Of a stretch of 64,000 nucleotides of DNA, positions 23,560-36,369 are shown piece by piece. A program made the translations under genes and the position numbers. The stretch lies in assembly GCF_963924675.1 (NCBI RefSeq), contig NC_089230.1:2853001-2917000 (forward strand), written 5' to 3'. A model generated the notes under the pieces. The model worked only from the letters and a program-made list of their open reading frames with translations, had not been told where the DNA came from and ran no database searches. The stretch comes from Phocoena phocoena. Lineage: Eukaryota; Chordata; Mammalia; Artiodactyla; Phocoenidae. Every line of letters starts with the position of its first letter. The stretch's first letter is position 1.

Positions 23560-26500
23560 AGGAGGGATTTAACTGCAAAATCCCACAGATTTTAAAAGGG
23601 CAGTTAGACCGGGAGACAGAAGGAGGCCTGCCTTCCCACCCACCGCCGGCAGTGCTGGTCAGAGCAGGCGCTGGCCAACGTGTTTTCTTAGTGTTTGTTA
23701 GTGTTCGGTGTTTATTTTAGAAAAAGTTCCTTTTCAAGGTCAATATCTAGTTTGCCGAACAGTAAAAGCACCTGATATTTGCATGTCTGAGGCATAAATG
23801 TTTATTTTGCATTGTGACTCATTTGGCTGCAAGGAGGATTTTGCTTGTTTCCTTAAGCAAAAGATGAAACAGAAAGCCTCCAACATACAGTCACAGAGAC
23901 GCTGGAAAAAACCACTTCCCTTTTGCAAGGAGAGCCTGGTTTGCGGGCCACGTCACTCACGGTGCGGGGCCTCTCCTGTGCCCTGGGCATCCCCCCTCTC
24001 TGCCCCGGGGCTGTTCAGGCTCACTCTTCCCCCACAGCAGTCTGTGCTCTGTCGAGCCACTGGGTTGAGTCTCTGCCCTGGTCCCTGGCGCTGTGGAGCT
24101 GCCTGCCTGCAGCCCTGTTTTGCCTTTTTATTGCATCAGTAACAATGCTAGCCTTCATTTCAGAGCTCTTACATTCATCACGAGTTTGGATGAAACACTT
24201 TGGCCAATTTTATAGACAAAAGGGGCACCTGTGATGTGTCCCAAGCACTCAGGTATGAGTGGCAACAACCAAAGTGTGGCCCGTGCTCCCCGGGTGCTGG
24301 GGCGGCAGAGGGGGGTGTGCCCGCCCCTCCCCCCTGCTGCTGTGTCCCACGCCCACAGGGAAGCGTCCAGGGAAGTCTGCCCAGGACGCCTCCTGACCTG
24401 GACTCTGTAGTTTCACTCCGTAGTTTCACGAGTCGGGGGGGCCGCACCCTTCAGTTATGATGCTTGTGAGGTGTTACAGTCACCTGAGACCCACGGGTGT
24501 GTCCCACAGCGGAGGGGTCGGGATGGGGTGATGTGGTCTCCAGGCCAAAAACATGAAAACCTTATCCCAGGGACTTGCTGAAAAGGCGCTCTTAGAAGAA
24601 ACCAACTTTCTGGGTGAAAGAGAAAGCAGACCCTGAGGGAGACTCAGTGACCCTGAGGGTCTCTGTGTCCAGGTGTCACCCGGTGATGCCAGTGGGCTGG
24701 CAGCACAGAGCCCAGTGCCTGGCCCATCCCTGGTCCCCACGTTCTCAGTGACCTCTTCGGTCACCGCCTTCCCGGCTTCCCCCTCTGGACCAGGGCGATG
24801 GGAGCTCTGGCCGGGAGACGCGGTGCTCGCCGTCATTGGGCACAGACCCCTGAACGTGACCCCGCCGACCACAGCGCCGCACCAGCAGAGAAGGCCCAGC
24901 CAGAGAGTGCTGGAACAATCTCTTAGTGGTGGGGACAGGCCTTCCAACAAAGGGCTCACTCATGACCAAGCACAGCCAGTACCCACTGCTGTGCTGTCCC
25001 GGCGCCTGCAGAGAAACACCACGGGTGATGGAAGGGCCAACGACAGACAATCAGATGATTTCATCCTTTTATAGAGCACAGCTGTCCCGGGCAGACTGGC
25101 CGGCGGGCGCCCACCGCCCCACGGTCGAAGCCACGTTAAGGAGATTGTTTCACCCGCGTCCCTCCCTTTCCGTCTCCACAGAAGGCGTGTCTGAAAGTCA
25201 GGGGCACCTTTTCAAGGACGCCTGTCTGTTCTCAGAGCCTAGCAGCTCCTGGCAGAAATTACACCCGCTCTTCCACTAACAGCAGAATAGTTGACCAAAT
25301 TTTAGAAAAAATGCCCTCAAAATGTTAAATATGCAGCACAAAGAGAAGGGACCCCTCATCGGTAGAAAGGAAAGACGAACAGACGTCCGGGCAAAAACGG
25401 AGTTGTGATTACATGAGTGAGTGATGCTTCGCCATTTGTGGTCTTCTAGCTGCGCTGACCTTTGTTCTAGAATCACCAGTAGATCCTCGTTAGGAAAGTA
25501 AATGAGCTGGGAAATGGCCGGGGTTGGCCTGGTGTACGGATGCTCTGCACCGCCCCGTCACTGAGCTAGGCGTGCACGCGCTTACTGTCAGTGGCGTGAA
25601 GATTCTAGTTCTGCCCTAAAACGCAGGTAAGTCTACATACAGCTGTGCATGCAAGGCCGACAGGAGGTGGCCCGTTTGCTCCAGGACAAGCTGTGGGATG
25701 TTTTCTCCCAGGGGGTGGAGTGGGGAACACGATGCATCTGAGGAGGTGGAGGGTGGGCGGAGCGTCAGGGCCAGGAGAGGTGGGATGCAGGATCCGGACA
25801 GCCGCGTCCACTGTGGCCGTTGTGTCTGCCAGCCCTGCAGGAGGGGCAGGAGAAAGCCAGTGAGCAGGGAGGGGGTGGGCCCGCCAGGGGCGGGCTCTGT
25901 AACGTGCCCGGGGGTCCCAGTGGCCCACCCTCCTGGGCAGGGCACAGGCCAGGCGCCCTCCAAAACCTCCCTCGCCCTCATCCTCCAGGTCTGAGCAAAC
26001 TCTCCAAGGCTTAAGGCAGTTCGGATCCCTCTGTACGGAAAGCACCCTGAGTCCGTTTCTCAGGAAACACACCCAAATCAGTACCATGACATCATTGTTC
26101 AAACATATATTTGAGCGTAAGACATGTTTGGGGGCCCCATTCTTGGGAGGGGCGTGAGCAGAGGCTCCGGGCACGCCTGCTGGCGGGGTGCCCGCCTGGG
26201 GGCACGCACACCACGTGTGTTCAGATGCCGGCCCACTGGCCGGGGTGACTGGTATGTCCCGGGCGGCTCTTTCCTTCTGCACGGCACCACAGTGAGGCTG
26301 GCCGTGCCGCAGAGCCCTGACTGTCCGTTAACTGTGAAGAACCATTAACGTCCCACACTGAACCGCAGAGGATGAAGGGCTTGTTCGCTCAGCTGGGGCC
26401 GCAGAGCCTACTGCTTCCAGAACGTGACTGCTCGCTCTGGTCGGTATTGTTGCTCCTTCAAGAGATCAGGAGCCCCGGTGCTCAGTACCGTGGACGCCCG

Positions 26501-27560
26501 CCCAGGGCACGTGCCATCGTGATGTGCTGGTGCTACCAGGGACACACCCAGGGGTCTTTTGGGGACCTTGAACGGGTCACGCAGATTTACTCCCGGACGT
26601 CGCTGAGCTGTGAGCGGTGTGTTCTAGTGGGTTATGCTAAGCTGGCCCGTGTTCATTTCCCGGTGGTGCTGGAAGGACCCAGAAGCTGTCCCACGTACCG
26701 TCTGCAATCCCAGATACGGGATGGAGACGGCAGTTCTCCCACGTCAACTGGATAGCAGGCATCACACGGGAGGAGGATTCAGTCGCAGCTTGCTTTCTCA
26801 GATTTTTAAAAATTATAAAATGACACGTGCTGATCGTGACCAAAGACACCAGATTTTTAAAGAAAAAGGAGTCTGTGTCGCCAGGATGAACCCAGACTGG
26901 GTTCCTTCCAGCTTTCTCCACTCGACCTCAGATTTGCCGTTACCTCAGCTGCTGGGGTTACTACCCTGTGCATTTTGCAAAATTAAAAAAACTGAAGACA
27001 GATGAAATTATGTGTTTTTTTTAAAGCTTATTAAAAATATTCGTCTGATATTAGAAAAAAAGACTCCCCCATTTGCCCACCGAAAGACTTTGATTGTTAC
27101 GGGTGTGACTCAAAGGGGCCCCGGGCCCCGGGCCATGTGTCAGCAAAACCCTAGGCAAACGTGCTGGTGGTTGTCAAGGTCTCAGCCACTGGGATGCAAG
27201 CTGCCAGGACAGTGGGCTGTTTGAACAGCTGCCCTGGCCTTACTTCCCTGGGGGCCTCATCCGCACCCGTCGGGAGGAGATGGAGGGGAACGCAGTTACA
27301 CAGTCACCACACCCACAAACTCCGGGCTTTCCAGGGCCGTTCTGCTTCACCGAGATTCTTCCCCCACGTCGACTTTACCTCCTGTTGGGAGAAATCGAGG
27401 GCCACTGCCCAGGTCAGGCCTCTTTCATTTTTCTCCCTCCTCTTTCCGCTGCCGGCTGGAAGGATCCAGAAGGCCCCGATGTACTCCTCCGTAGTAGCCT
27501 CTTCCAGCTCATTGCAAATAAATAAGGGACGCTTACACAGAGGGAGGAAATGATCGCCTC
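23560..27560. other. Intergenic sequence, no gene recognised
   Basis: Alternating GC-rich and AT-rich sequence. ORFs on both strands (for example 24673-25074 + and 25605-26282 -) lack recognisable domains or splice structure. No clear young transposon is seen. GTAGTTTCAC(T/G) occurs twice in tandem near 24408-24430. Confidence 0.4.
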
Positions 27561-28320
27561 TATTCAGAATTCTCTCTATGTCTTGGTCAAATAATAATAT
27601 CATAAAATAACAAAACCACAATAAAGAATGAGCCCAGGGCAGAGTGGATTAAAGCCACCATGGAAACAATCATAAACAGGAAAACCGTTCCCAAGGTCTC
27701 CACGATCCCGGCTTCTCAAGAAGTTGGTTTTATTTGTCTGTCAACTAATTAGACTGCAGGACCCTCTTCATTTGGCTTTTCCTTTCTCAAAAAACTTAGT
27801 ATCTTATAAAAGCTTATGATCAAGTACACAGCTTATAATTTACAGTGAACAGAAATACTAGATTTCCCCGCATAGCTATGCAATATTAAAATCAAAAACA
27901 TAAAGGATCAGTTGGGAGCAAAGACGCAGGGAAGGCTCCCCGCGATCCCGTGATCTTGTTCAAAAAGATTAACTCTCTCTTGTCGTCCCTTTTCTTATTT
28001 TCTTCAAGCAGGGAAAGAAATAAGATTTAAACAAAAGTATTTCATGCGTTATGTGCTTGGAATTAAATATCAATTCAAATCTGAGCACTGCTGTGGTTCA
28101 GATTGAAATTGGGGTTTAATTCTAAGGATGAAAGAGTTTGGATTAACCCTTCCCTAATCTTCCTGTTGCTTTGGATGTCAGGAAGAACCACGTTTGTCCC
28201 CTTAATTAAGATCTGATTGGCCTTCTCAGCTCCTCTAAATGCATTTATTCATACTGTACTCATATTTAACTCCCACCTTAAGTGTGAGGGTCTGAGGAGA
28301 TTTTAAAGGACAGGTGCTAA
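27560..28320. other. AT-rich repeat-poor stretch
   Basis: About 760 bp without a recognised repeat or ORF. It has motif-dense AT-rich sequence such as TTAATTAAGATCTGATTGGC (28201-28220). Conservation cannot be judged here. Confidence 0.4.
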
Positions 28321-29690
28321 CGTAGGGGCAGGGACTGGGAGCTGCTCTGAGCAGGCGCCTGGCTCTGCCCCTCAGGGCTGTCCTAGAGCGGGCAGTTCAA
28401 TCCCTGGGGCCCCTTCGTGTCAGGGGCTCTTCTTGCGCAACCTCCAGCCCCCAGCGGCTCTCCTGCTGCGCTCGTGCTAATGACAGCAGACGTCACTGTC
28501 ACACCTGACATCTCAGTGCCCCCTTCCAAGCTGGAACTGTCCCGGCACCCGCAGCAGAGTTACCTCCCTTTCTGCCCCGCTCTCCCCTGACGTGGGCCGT
28601 CTTCTGCCTTGAGTTGGAGCTATTTTTGCACCGTTCTCTTCTCCCTTCTTAGACACATCCCCGCCAAGGGCAGGAGCTGGGAGCTGGGATTCATCGCTAC
28701 ACACAATACCGGTCCTGCGACGCTTGAACGTTGTCAGTGTGTAAAAATGCCTCTTGAATGAGTGAATAGTGAATGAGTGAGCGAATGCCTTTTGATTAAA
28801 TGAGCAATCCATCTGGCTCAATTCACTAATCAGAAATCGTTCGTACAACACCCGTAAAAGGGGACTCGGATTCTCCTTTCTCAGCACGTGGAGAAATCTA
28901 CAGGCAGGTAGGACCACCGAGCAAACGCTTCTGGAGAACCAGCAATGAAACGGTGTTGCTCTGTTCACCCAGTTCCCTCCCAACTCGTTCCGACCGTCCC
29001 TCTGATCTGTTAGAGTTTTAGGTGGGGTGGGACTACCCATCACCGATAGACGTTAGCACTCCAGTTAGTTCTTGAAAACTCGCCACGTTCACTCTTCAAT
29101 TATCTTTCACATCCATCTTTACCTAAAGCATTAAGTAGCCAAATGAGATGGTGATCTGATGACTTCTCAACATGGCAGCAAGAGAGCTGGTAACTCAAAA
29201 ATCAGTTCACCGGGAGCCCCTGTCCCAGCCAGAGCTGTGGGCAGACGAAATGATGTGCATTCTGCCCACAGGGTCGTGATGTGAGTGAGGGCTCCGGGCC
29301 CTGGGGTGGACGGGAGAATTTTGACTTTATTTCTTCGGTATTGGGTCCTGCTAGAATGAACACTAGAACTCCTAGTTCATGCATCCGCTAGGCATAATCT
29401 ACAGCCCTGCTTGCCCCTGAGCGGCTCCCACAGTCTGCAGAATGTGGGGTTGCTCTGTGGCTTTCCAGCTCTTGGAAGTGACCAGTCAAGGGTTATTTGG
29501 GCAGGAACTACACACTCAGTCCAGTTATTAAATAAAAACAAACAACTTTTTAACTTTGGTTTTCACCATCCATAAGAGCATTTAAATAGGGATATGGAGA
29601 AAGCAAAATCTACTTGTAGTGTTCTTTGGTTTCTAAAAATAGAAGCTAACTTTGCTTCAACATGAACGAAAAGAGAGTTCTGAGAAGGTT
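28320..29690. other. Intergenic sequence, no gene recognised
   Basis: Unique-looking sequence of mixed GC content. I see no exon, RNA gene or clear transposon in it. Confidence 0.4.
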
Positions 29691-29699
29691 ATGGACTCT

Positions 29700-30215
29700 G
29701 AAAAGAACGGAAGGGGGAGGGGTGAGAGACATCTGTGATGGAGAGAGACAGGTACAAACTTCCAGCTTTAAAATAAACGAGGGGGGGATGGTGGGGCTTC
29801 CCTGGTGGCGCAGCGGTTGAGAGTCCGCCTGCCGATGCAGGGGACACGGGTTCGTGCCCCGGTCCGGGAAGATCCCACGTGCCGCGGAGCGGCTGGGCCC
29901 GTGAGCCACGGCCGCTGAGCCTGCGCGTCCAGAGCCTGTGCTCCGCAACGGAAGAGGCCACAACAGTGAGAGGCCCGTGTAGCGCAAAAATATATATAAA
30001 TAAATAAATAAACGAGGAGGGGCATGCACGGCATAGGGAATACAGTCAGTAATATTGGAGCAACTTTGTATGGTGATAGATGGTAACTAGACTTATCGTG
30101 GTGATCATTTTGTAATGCATAAAAATATAAAATCACTATGCTGTACACTTGCAACTAATGCAATACTGTAGGATTGTAAGTCAATTATACTTCAATGTAA
30201 AAAAGAAATAGAAAG
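29700..30215 (+). mobile_element. L1 LINE 3' end, split by a SINE
   Basis: The right part (30007-30215) has the L1 3' end pattern ATAGGGAATACAGTCAGTAA, GGTGATCATTTTGTAATGCA, CTATGCTGTACACTTG and TTATACTTCAATG. The left part continues the same element. The SINE at 29793-30006 interrupts it. Confidence 0.8.
29793..30006 (+). mobile_element. CHR-2-like cetacean SINE
   Basis: Full forward copy: GGGCTTCCCTGGTGGCGCAG (tRNA head), GGTTCGTGCCCCGGTCCGG (B-box region), GAGAGGCCCGTGTAGCGC, then an A-rich tail. Flanks AATAAACGAGGGGG and AATAAACGAGGAGG form the target-site duplication inside an older L1. Confidence 0.93.
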
Positions 30216-30734
30216 AATGGGAGGAAAGTCTGAGGAACCAGGCTTTGGAGAGGGCGGGACCAGAGCAGGCTCGGGGATCCGGGGCACAGGCACTAATGGG
30301 GAGCCCGCCTTGACTGACTCTGTGTCACTCCCTGCAGGTTGCAGATTTTGGGGAGAAGACGGCTGTGGTTTGTCCTCACCCAGTGGGGGTGGGGAAGTGA
30401 GGATGTCTGCCCGCAGAAGGGCAGTGTGGATGCCACCGGCCACTGCAACTCAGTGACGCAGAGCACCTGCTCTGCGCCGGGCACCTGTGTGCATTGTCTC
30501 ATGCGGTGGCCACAGGCATTCACTTACCAGATGCAAACGTGCCGGCACTGGTCTGAGAGGGGGGCGTGCATCACTGTACCCCGGCTCTGAACCCCCGGCT
30601 GCCTTTGCTGTATTTGGAGCTGAGCCCAGTCTTTCTCCCTGTCGTGACAGTCTTGACCGTAACACAATAGCCCCGAATAGCGTCTTCCTTACCGCTTTCA
30701 CAAGAGCCAGAATAGTTTTTTCTTTAATGCCACA

Positions 30735-30925
30735 CACGGTATGTATATGAACTCATTGAATTATCTTGACACCTTGTGAGGTAGGCGCTATTTTGCAGAC
30801 ATGAAGACTGAGGCCCAGAGAGGCTGCTCAGCTTGCCCACTGTCACACAGCAGTGAGCGTGGGAGCGAAGATTCAGCCTGGGCCAGTCTGCTCCTAACTG
30901 CCGCTACACGTCCAGTCTCACAGGA
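30735..30925 (+). repeat. MIR-family SINE fragment
   Basis: CTTGTGAGGTAGGCGCTATT, GAAGACTGAGGCCCAGAGAG and CTTGCCCACTGTCACACAGC match the MIR core on +. Confidence 0.8.
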
Positions 30926-31655
30926 TTTAAGGATGGAGGGAAGGAGGCTTGTAGATTTATAATCGATAAAGAAATCCCCTTCCAAACGGTTCTATTTTTC
31001 TTTGAGTTGTTAGATCAGCGCTCTGCCCTTAGAGTCCCGTGGACAAGGTTTGTGTGGGGTGACAGGAAGCCTCCATTTGAGGGTAACTGTTCACTCTTCC
31101 CAGCTGGAGTAAGCAAATTAAGTGCAAAAGGGAGGAACTTCAGATGTGTTTCCCGCCACCAGAACCTTCGCCCCTCCATGAATGTGGGTCCACTCAGAGC
31201 TTCCCGGCTCCCAAATCTGCCCAAGCCACACTCCTCACCCTCCTGATGCCAGGATTCATGAAAGCACCTGAAAGGATGGAATGATGTGATTGATTGAATA
31301 ATAAACAGAAAGCAACTTCTATTCCCATACTTATTTAGCCTGATGAGGTATTACCACACTATATATTTAGTATAATTCTCAGTATCACAAATGCATGCAG
31401 CTTTTGAAAATGCAAACACTGGGGGTGTTCCCCAGTGCTTACTAATTTCGAGGCAAGATCAAAGGTCCAAAAGCTCAAGGAGCTTTCTTGGGGGAAGGAA
31501 TCTAACAAGAGCAAGAAAGTTATACAGCGAGGACAAACCAGCACTAAATTCCCACATGAACCAGCAGCTGTTGATAGAACGGTAAATGAGAACGAAGGAT
31601 GCTGGAGCAGCGCCTGGGAGCACCAAGGTGTCACCAAGCACTGCTCGTGTGTTGT
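30925..31655. other. Intergenic sequence left of the isolated CpG island
   Basis: Unique sequence without a recognised gene. It forms the left flank of the CpG island at 31655. Confidence 0.4.
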
Positions 31656-31870
31656 GACGACCGGCTATGGAGACGCGCGGCCCGCGGTGAGTCCCGGGCT
31701 GGGACGTGCCGGGACTGGGGCCGCGCGCACCGGGACCGGCCGGCTGGAGCTGCGCCCCAGAGAGCGCAGAGGGGAGGTGGGCGCGCGGGGCACCAGGAGG
31801 GCGTCTGGGGTTGGGGTTGGGGGGTCGTCGTCAAGATCAGGGCTGGAGCGAAGCGTGAGGAGGGTGAAAG
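31655..31870. promoter_or_regulatory. Isolated CpG island with a consensus splice donor
   Basis: By eye there are about 22 CpG in about 160 bp (31655-31815), close to the number expected without CpG depletion. CCCGCG|GTGAGT at 31681-31692 is a consensus donor on +. No TATA box, coding homology or transposon was recognised. It may be a promoter with the first exon of an unannotated transcript; this is inference. Confidence 0.5.
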
Positions 31871-32248
31871 GGAGCGGAGGAGAGAAGATGGGAAGGACAT
31901 GGGCATGGGCGCCTCGACCCCTCCCGGGTGAGGCCACCTGGGCACCCTCTGTGCTGGCCCGGGAAAGACTGCTGGCCTGTTTCTCTAGGGAATTAGGAGA
32001 TTAACATCACGCATGAAAATGCTGCAGCAGGGCTGTGAGGCCTCTTTATTTAAAATAGCACCGTGGAAAAACAAACATCACCTTGTTTGGTAGCTTTTGG
32101 ATTTGTTTTTGTTTTGCAAAAATATATCGAGCAACGGAGATTAGATTGTTATACTCCTCTAATTTTCATGAAAAAAGATTCAAGAAAAAAAAAAAGAAAT
32201 GTATTATATTCTTAAATACTCCTGGCAATAACATGGAGGGTTTTGGGG

Positions 32249-32269
32249 TTTTTTTTTTTTTTTTTTTTG
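32249..32269. repeat. Poly-T run
   Basis: About 21 T follow TTTTGGGG with no SINE body beside it. Confidence 0.8.
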
Positions 32270-35200
32270 AGTCATTAAAATGACTTTTAAGTGGCAGTGC
32301 CATTAAACTATCTTTTTCCTTCCCAGCTGAGTTAATGGCTGTTCTGTGTCATGGGCGGGTGATCTGTGTTCAACTCTGGCTGCCCCTGGGTAATTAGAAA
32401 CAAAACAGAACAAAACAAGAGACAACGCCTGGTGATTCAGAATCCCGGGATGGCCTGGACATCAGGCTGAAACTGCCCAGGTGATTGTAATGGGCGGCCA
32501 GAGTTGGGAATCTCTGTCTAAAACTTTACTTCCCACACTAACCGCCCTGCCTCATGTAGTTCTCTAAATACATCACACATACCAGCAACTTAAAACCCGG
32601 GCGTGTTTTATTTCCTTCCTCACCATCATTTGTAGAGGAGAAACCTTGGAAACGCAGGTCCCAGGAGAGCGCCATGTTCACGGTGTAATGGGGGTGGGAG
32701 GGGAATAGAAAGAGATGCAGGGGAATTTCAGTTCCCGATACAAAAACCCGGGGAAGCAGCGTTCTGGCTTTCAGTAATGTTGAAACTTGTCCAAGGCGAT
32801 GGGGAGCAAAGCCACACATTTTACTGAACAAAACAGAGCCCAGTCACCTCCAGCTGGTTAGGGGTGTGGACAGGATTAGCCCCTTAGAGTCTGAAGCCAC
32901 AAGGTCCCAAGATATTAATTGGGACTCCCAGCCTCCGGCAGGTAAGGGGTTCTTCCAATCCCAATTAGAAATTAGGTAACTGAATTTAAAGGGAGGCCGA
33001 GCGGTCCCTAACAGACCAGAGAGTTAATACACGTCGGAGTTGGGGTCAGAGTCCCAGGGGAGAACCCCTGTCTTCCCACGTCTTGGTTACCTGAGCTTGG
33101 AGTTGAGTGGCCAAAGTCACAGTTAAGGGCAGACCCTGGACACTGGCCCCAGGCCTCCCGCCTTGCAGGGCCCTTTCATCACTCCAGGAGCCCCTTGCAC
33201 CCAGGCCTTCTCTGTGATCGGGACAGACGACAGAGCCTTGAGGGACCCCTCACGTACACCCCGACTGCTGGAAGAGCTCCTGAGAAGCCCCTGAGTTTCC
33301 CTCCGCTCGAAGGTGCTTCCCTCATGGACCAGTTCATCTTTTTCATCATCGTAGGAGCACATGTTATTATTGAATGTTTTCCTGCGGGTACCGAAGAGGT
33401 ACCGAAGGTCAGCCTTGACCTTCTGTCCAGCCTGACCCCTCCGCCCGGGGAGACTGCCCAGGAGTAAACCATGTCCCTAGAGTAGCAGCCATTTGCTCTT
33501 TCTTCATCCTCCCATTGGCCATCGTCCCAACATGGTCTGCGGGGAGGACGGTGGAACTGGGGGTCCTTGGAATGGCTGTGACCCTACTCTGGTGTGTCAC
33601 ACCTTGGCGAGTGTCCTCAGGAAAACCGATCCGACTTTGCCCTCTGTCTTCACAGCAGGTGGTGGAGACCCTTCTGGGTGACGGCGGCTGGCCCTCACCT
33701 TTACCAAGAAATCGCATTTCCCTCTCTCCCAGTAGCCCCTGCCGTGTCACTCTCATGAACTTGTCGTATACTGGATAACTGGCAACAGAGGAAGTAAGTA
33801 TATTCCAGTTATAGAAATGGAACGGTGCGCCCCCTGTCTTTCCCCCTTCATTTGTTTGGGACTGTCTCCATGACCGGCCTCTAATAAAGTCAGATTTGGG
33901 ATGGGAGAAAGTGCGTGGAAATCCAGGGCAAGGCGGGAGTCATGGAGAGCTGGCCACGTAGAGGGACGCGGTGTTTGTGGAGAGACCCAGCACTCAACGA
34001 CACATCGGATGGTCTCTGCTTCCCAAGCGGCTAGTCTTAATGAGATAAAATGTTGATGTTGATTTTAACACAATTACAACTTGTTCCCAGCGATAGGTAA
34101 TATTTTGTGTGTTTGTAAAACACTGAGCTTCATTCCAAGGCCCCCTGAATATCCTGGTAAAACAGAAATCCCAAGTTCTGCAAAGCTTTGGCGATGACCC
34201 TCCCAGCTGGTGCTGAGTCCCAGGGCGTTAGCAGAAGGCCTGTGAGTGAAGGTGGGCCTGGAAGGGGTGGTGCGAGAATCCACGGAGCATCTTCGAATTG
34301 TATATGATGTTTCTGGAGCTCTGGATACGGCCCCTCTCAGAAGATATGGGCCCTGGAGACCGGAGTTTCTCTAACCGTGAATGTGTAATCTGTGAAGAGA
34401 CCAGATGGTTCCAGGCTCCTTCCCGCATTCTCCCTGTGTTCCCGGACCTCATGGAGGTCATGGGTGCTCCTGAGGGTATGGGGCTCAAATCACCCATCTG
34501 TCCCTAAGCTGGGCCTCTTCCTCTGACCTGAAATGTCTGCACGTAAGTAGGTGGAGACCCACAGCATCTGGGCGGTCCCTGGTCACATGGGTGGAGCTCT
34601 TGAGAAACCTGCAGCTTGGCCTGTGTGTCGGGCAAATGGAAACATCTTGACCGAGGTCCCTTGAGATGGTGCATATCCTACTCTGCAGGAGGACACTTTC
34701 CAAGAAGACGGCTGAACCGTTTCCCAATTCTTGGTCCCCTACCTAAGATGAAGGCTTGAGGTCACATAGCTGGGGGCTAGAAGGATTCATCTGGAGATGG
34801 TCGTTGGTGTTCTGTGGGTCCCGACATAGGGGTCACGGCGGCTGCTCTGGTGGAGAGAGACCCTGCCCTCCCCCGGCCATGTTGAAGCCTCCCTTAGGTG
34901 CCATCAGGTTCGGAAGTCAAGCTCGCCCCCACTTAGGAATCAAAGGCGCTGCAGTGGCTCCCGGGACACAGGAGTGGCTGCCTGTGGACCCTCCCTCACA
35001 GTTCACGACCCAGTTCTACGTCGGCTCATTCTGTCCAGTTTTACACCATCAACCTCAGAATAGGCGGCTTAGGTTTTCCTTTCTGTGCGCCTGACGCTGG
35101 GCCATGGGCTCTGTCCTGTGACTTGCCAGACTGTGCTTCACCGACGTTCAAACCTGAGTCCCCGCAGGAGACACCCTGTGCCTCTGGCCCGCACGCTGTG

Positions 35201-36128
35201 ACCGCAGGCATGGCTCCCCTTTCCCCGCCTCACTGCAGACAGAAGCCTCCGTTTCCCTCCCCGCTGCAGCACACCCAAGCTGAGATGGATTGCGCCATGC
35301 TACCCTGGATGTATCCAAGTTCCGTGTGAATACATTTGCAAACAACAGGGAGGGCTAGAGCTTTGATCCCGTGGTGAGAGTGTCCGCTGAGTGTGGTCGT
35401 TCTGGGGTGTTGATCCCTACAGCTCGGTGGTGGCGTCTGAGTCACATCAGCCGCAGGCCAGCCTGCCCCCTCCTCAGCGTCTCCCTTCGAGGGGCCTGGG
35501 GCTGGCGGAGAAGCCTGGCAGGGATGGTGCTCAGGGCAGAGGAAAGACCTGTGGTGCAACTTGGTGACAGTCTGCCCGGGCACACGCTGGCCAAGGCCCA
35601 GTGCCTGACTTCAGGGTTGGGGGCCGTGCCCCCGAAGTGCAGGCCCAGGAGAGGCAGACAGCAAATGGGAAACAAATAAGACCATCCACCATCCTCTTCC
35701 TCCTTGTCACAAGGAATTGCTTCTCTTCTCTTCCACGTGCAGAATACACTGCTTCCTCCCCAAGGGAGACCCTCCCCGGGCCCCCAGGCTCCACGTCCAG
35801 GACTGAGGGTTCTGAAATCCCAGGGGCAGTGCTGCCAGGGGCAGAGGGATGGAGTGTTCCTCGATTAGCTCCTGAGGCTTCTCTTCCTGGAAGTAGGTCC
35901 CAGGCCGTGTTCTCTGGCTTTTGGCTCAGGCTTCTGGAAGGTTCTTCATTTTCCTGGTAGGGAAACACCCGGGGGAAGAGTAACAGAATATCAAAGAGCT
36001 CACTCTACCACATCAAGCTTTGCCCCGTCTTAGTACTTTCATTCTATGCTTTTCCCCCTGAAGATTGTTCTGTTAGAGGTGAAATACTGATCTGACCGAT
36101 TTTCTACAAACTATTACTTCCATCGATC
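32270..36128. other. Intergenic sequence, no gene recognised
   Basis: Mostly unique sequence of medium GC. A weak MER5-like remnant is suspected at about 32430-32525 (CCAGGTGATTGTAATG near its end). No ORF shows homology or splice structure. Confidence 0.4.
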
Positions 36129-36141
36129 AGCCCATTATTTT

Positions 36142-36354
36142 TTATTATTATTATTATTTTTTGTGGTACACGGGCCTCTCACTGTTGTGGCCTCTCCCGT
36201 TACGGAGCTCAGGCTCCGGACGCACAGGCTCAGCGGTCATGGCTCACGGGCCCAGCCACTCCGCGGCATGTGGGATCTTCCCGGACCGGGGCACGAACCC
36301 GTGTCCCCTGCATCGGCAGGCAGACTCTCAACCACTGCGCCACCAGGGAAGCCC
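36142..36354 (-). mobile_element. CHR-2-like cetacean SINE with perfect TSD
   Basis: Inverted full copy from the T/A-rich tail and GTGGTACACGGGCCTCTC to CCACCAGGGAAGCCC. It is flanked by an identical 13-bp duplication AGCCCATTATTTT at 36129-36141 and 36355-36367. Confidence 0.95.
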
Positions 36355-36369
36355 AGCCCATTATTTTAT

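Noticed and set aside
28499..28506. T-box half-sites TCACACCT (28499, 41012, 60581) as possible TBXT feedback sites
   Set aside because: The count of an 8-mer in 64 kb on two strands is near chance; no clustering or palindromic pair is seen.
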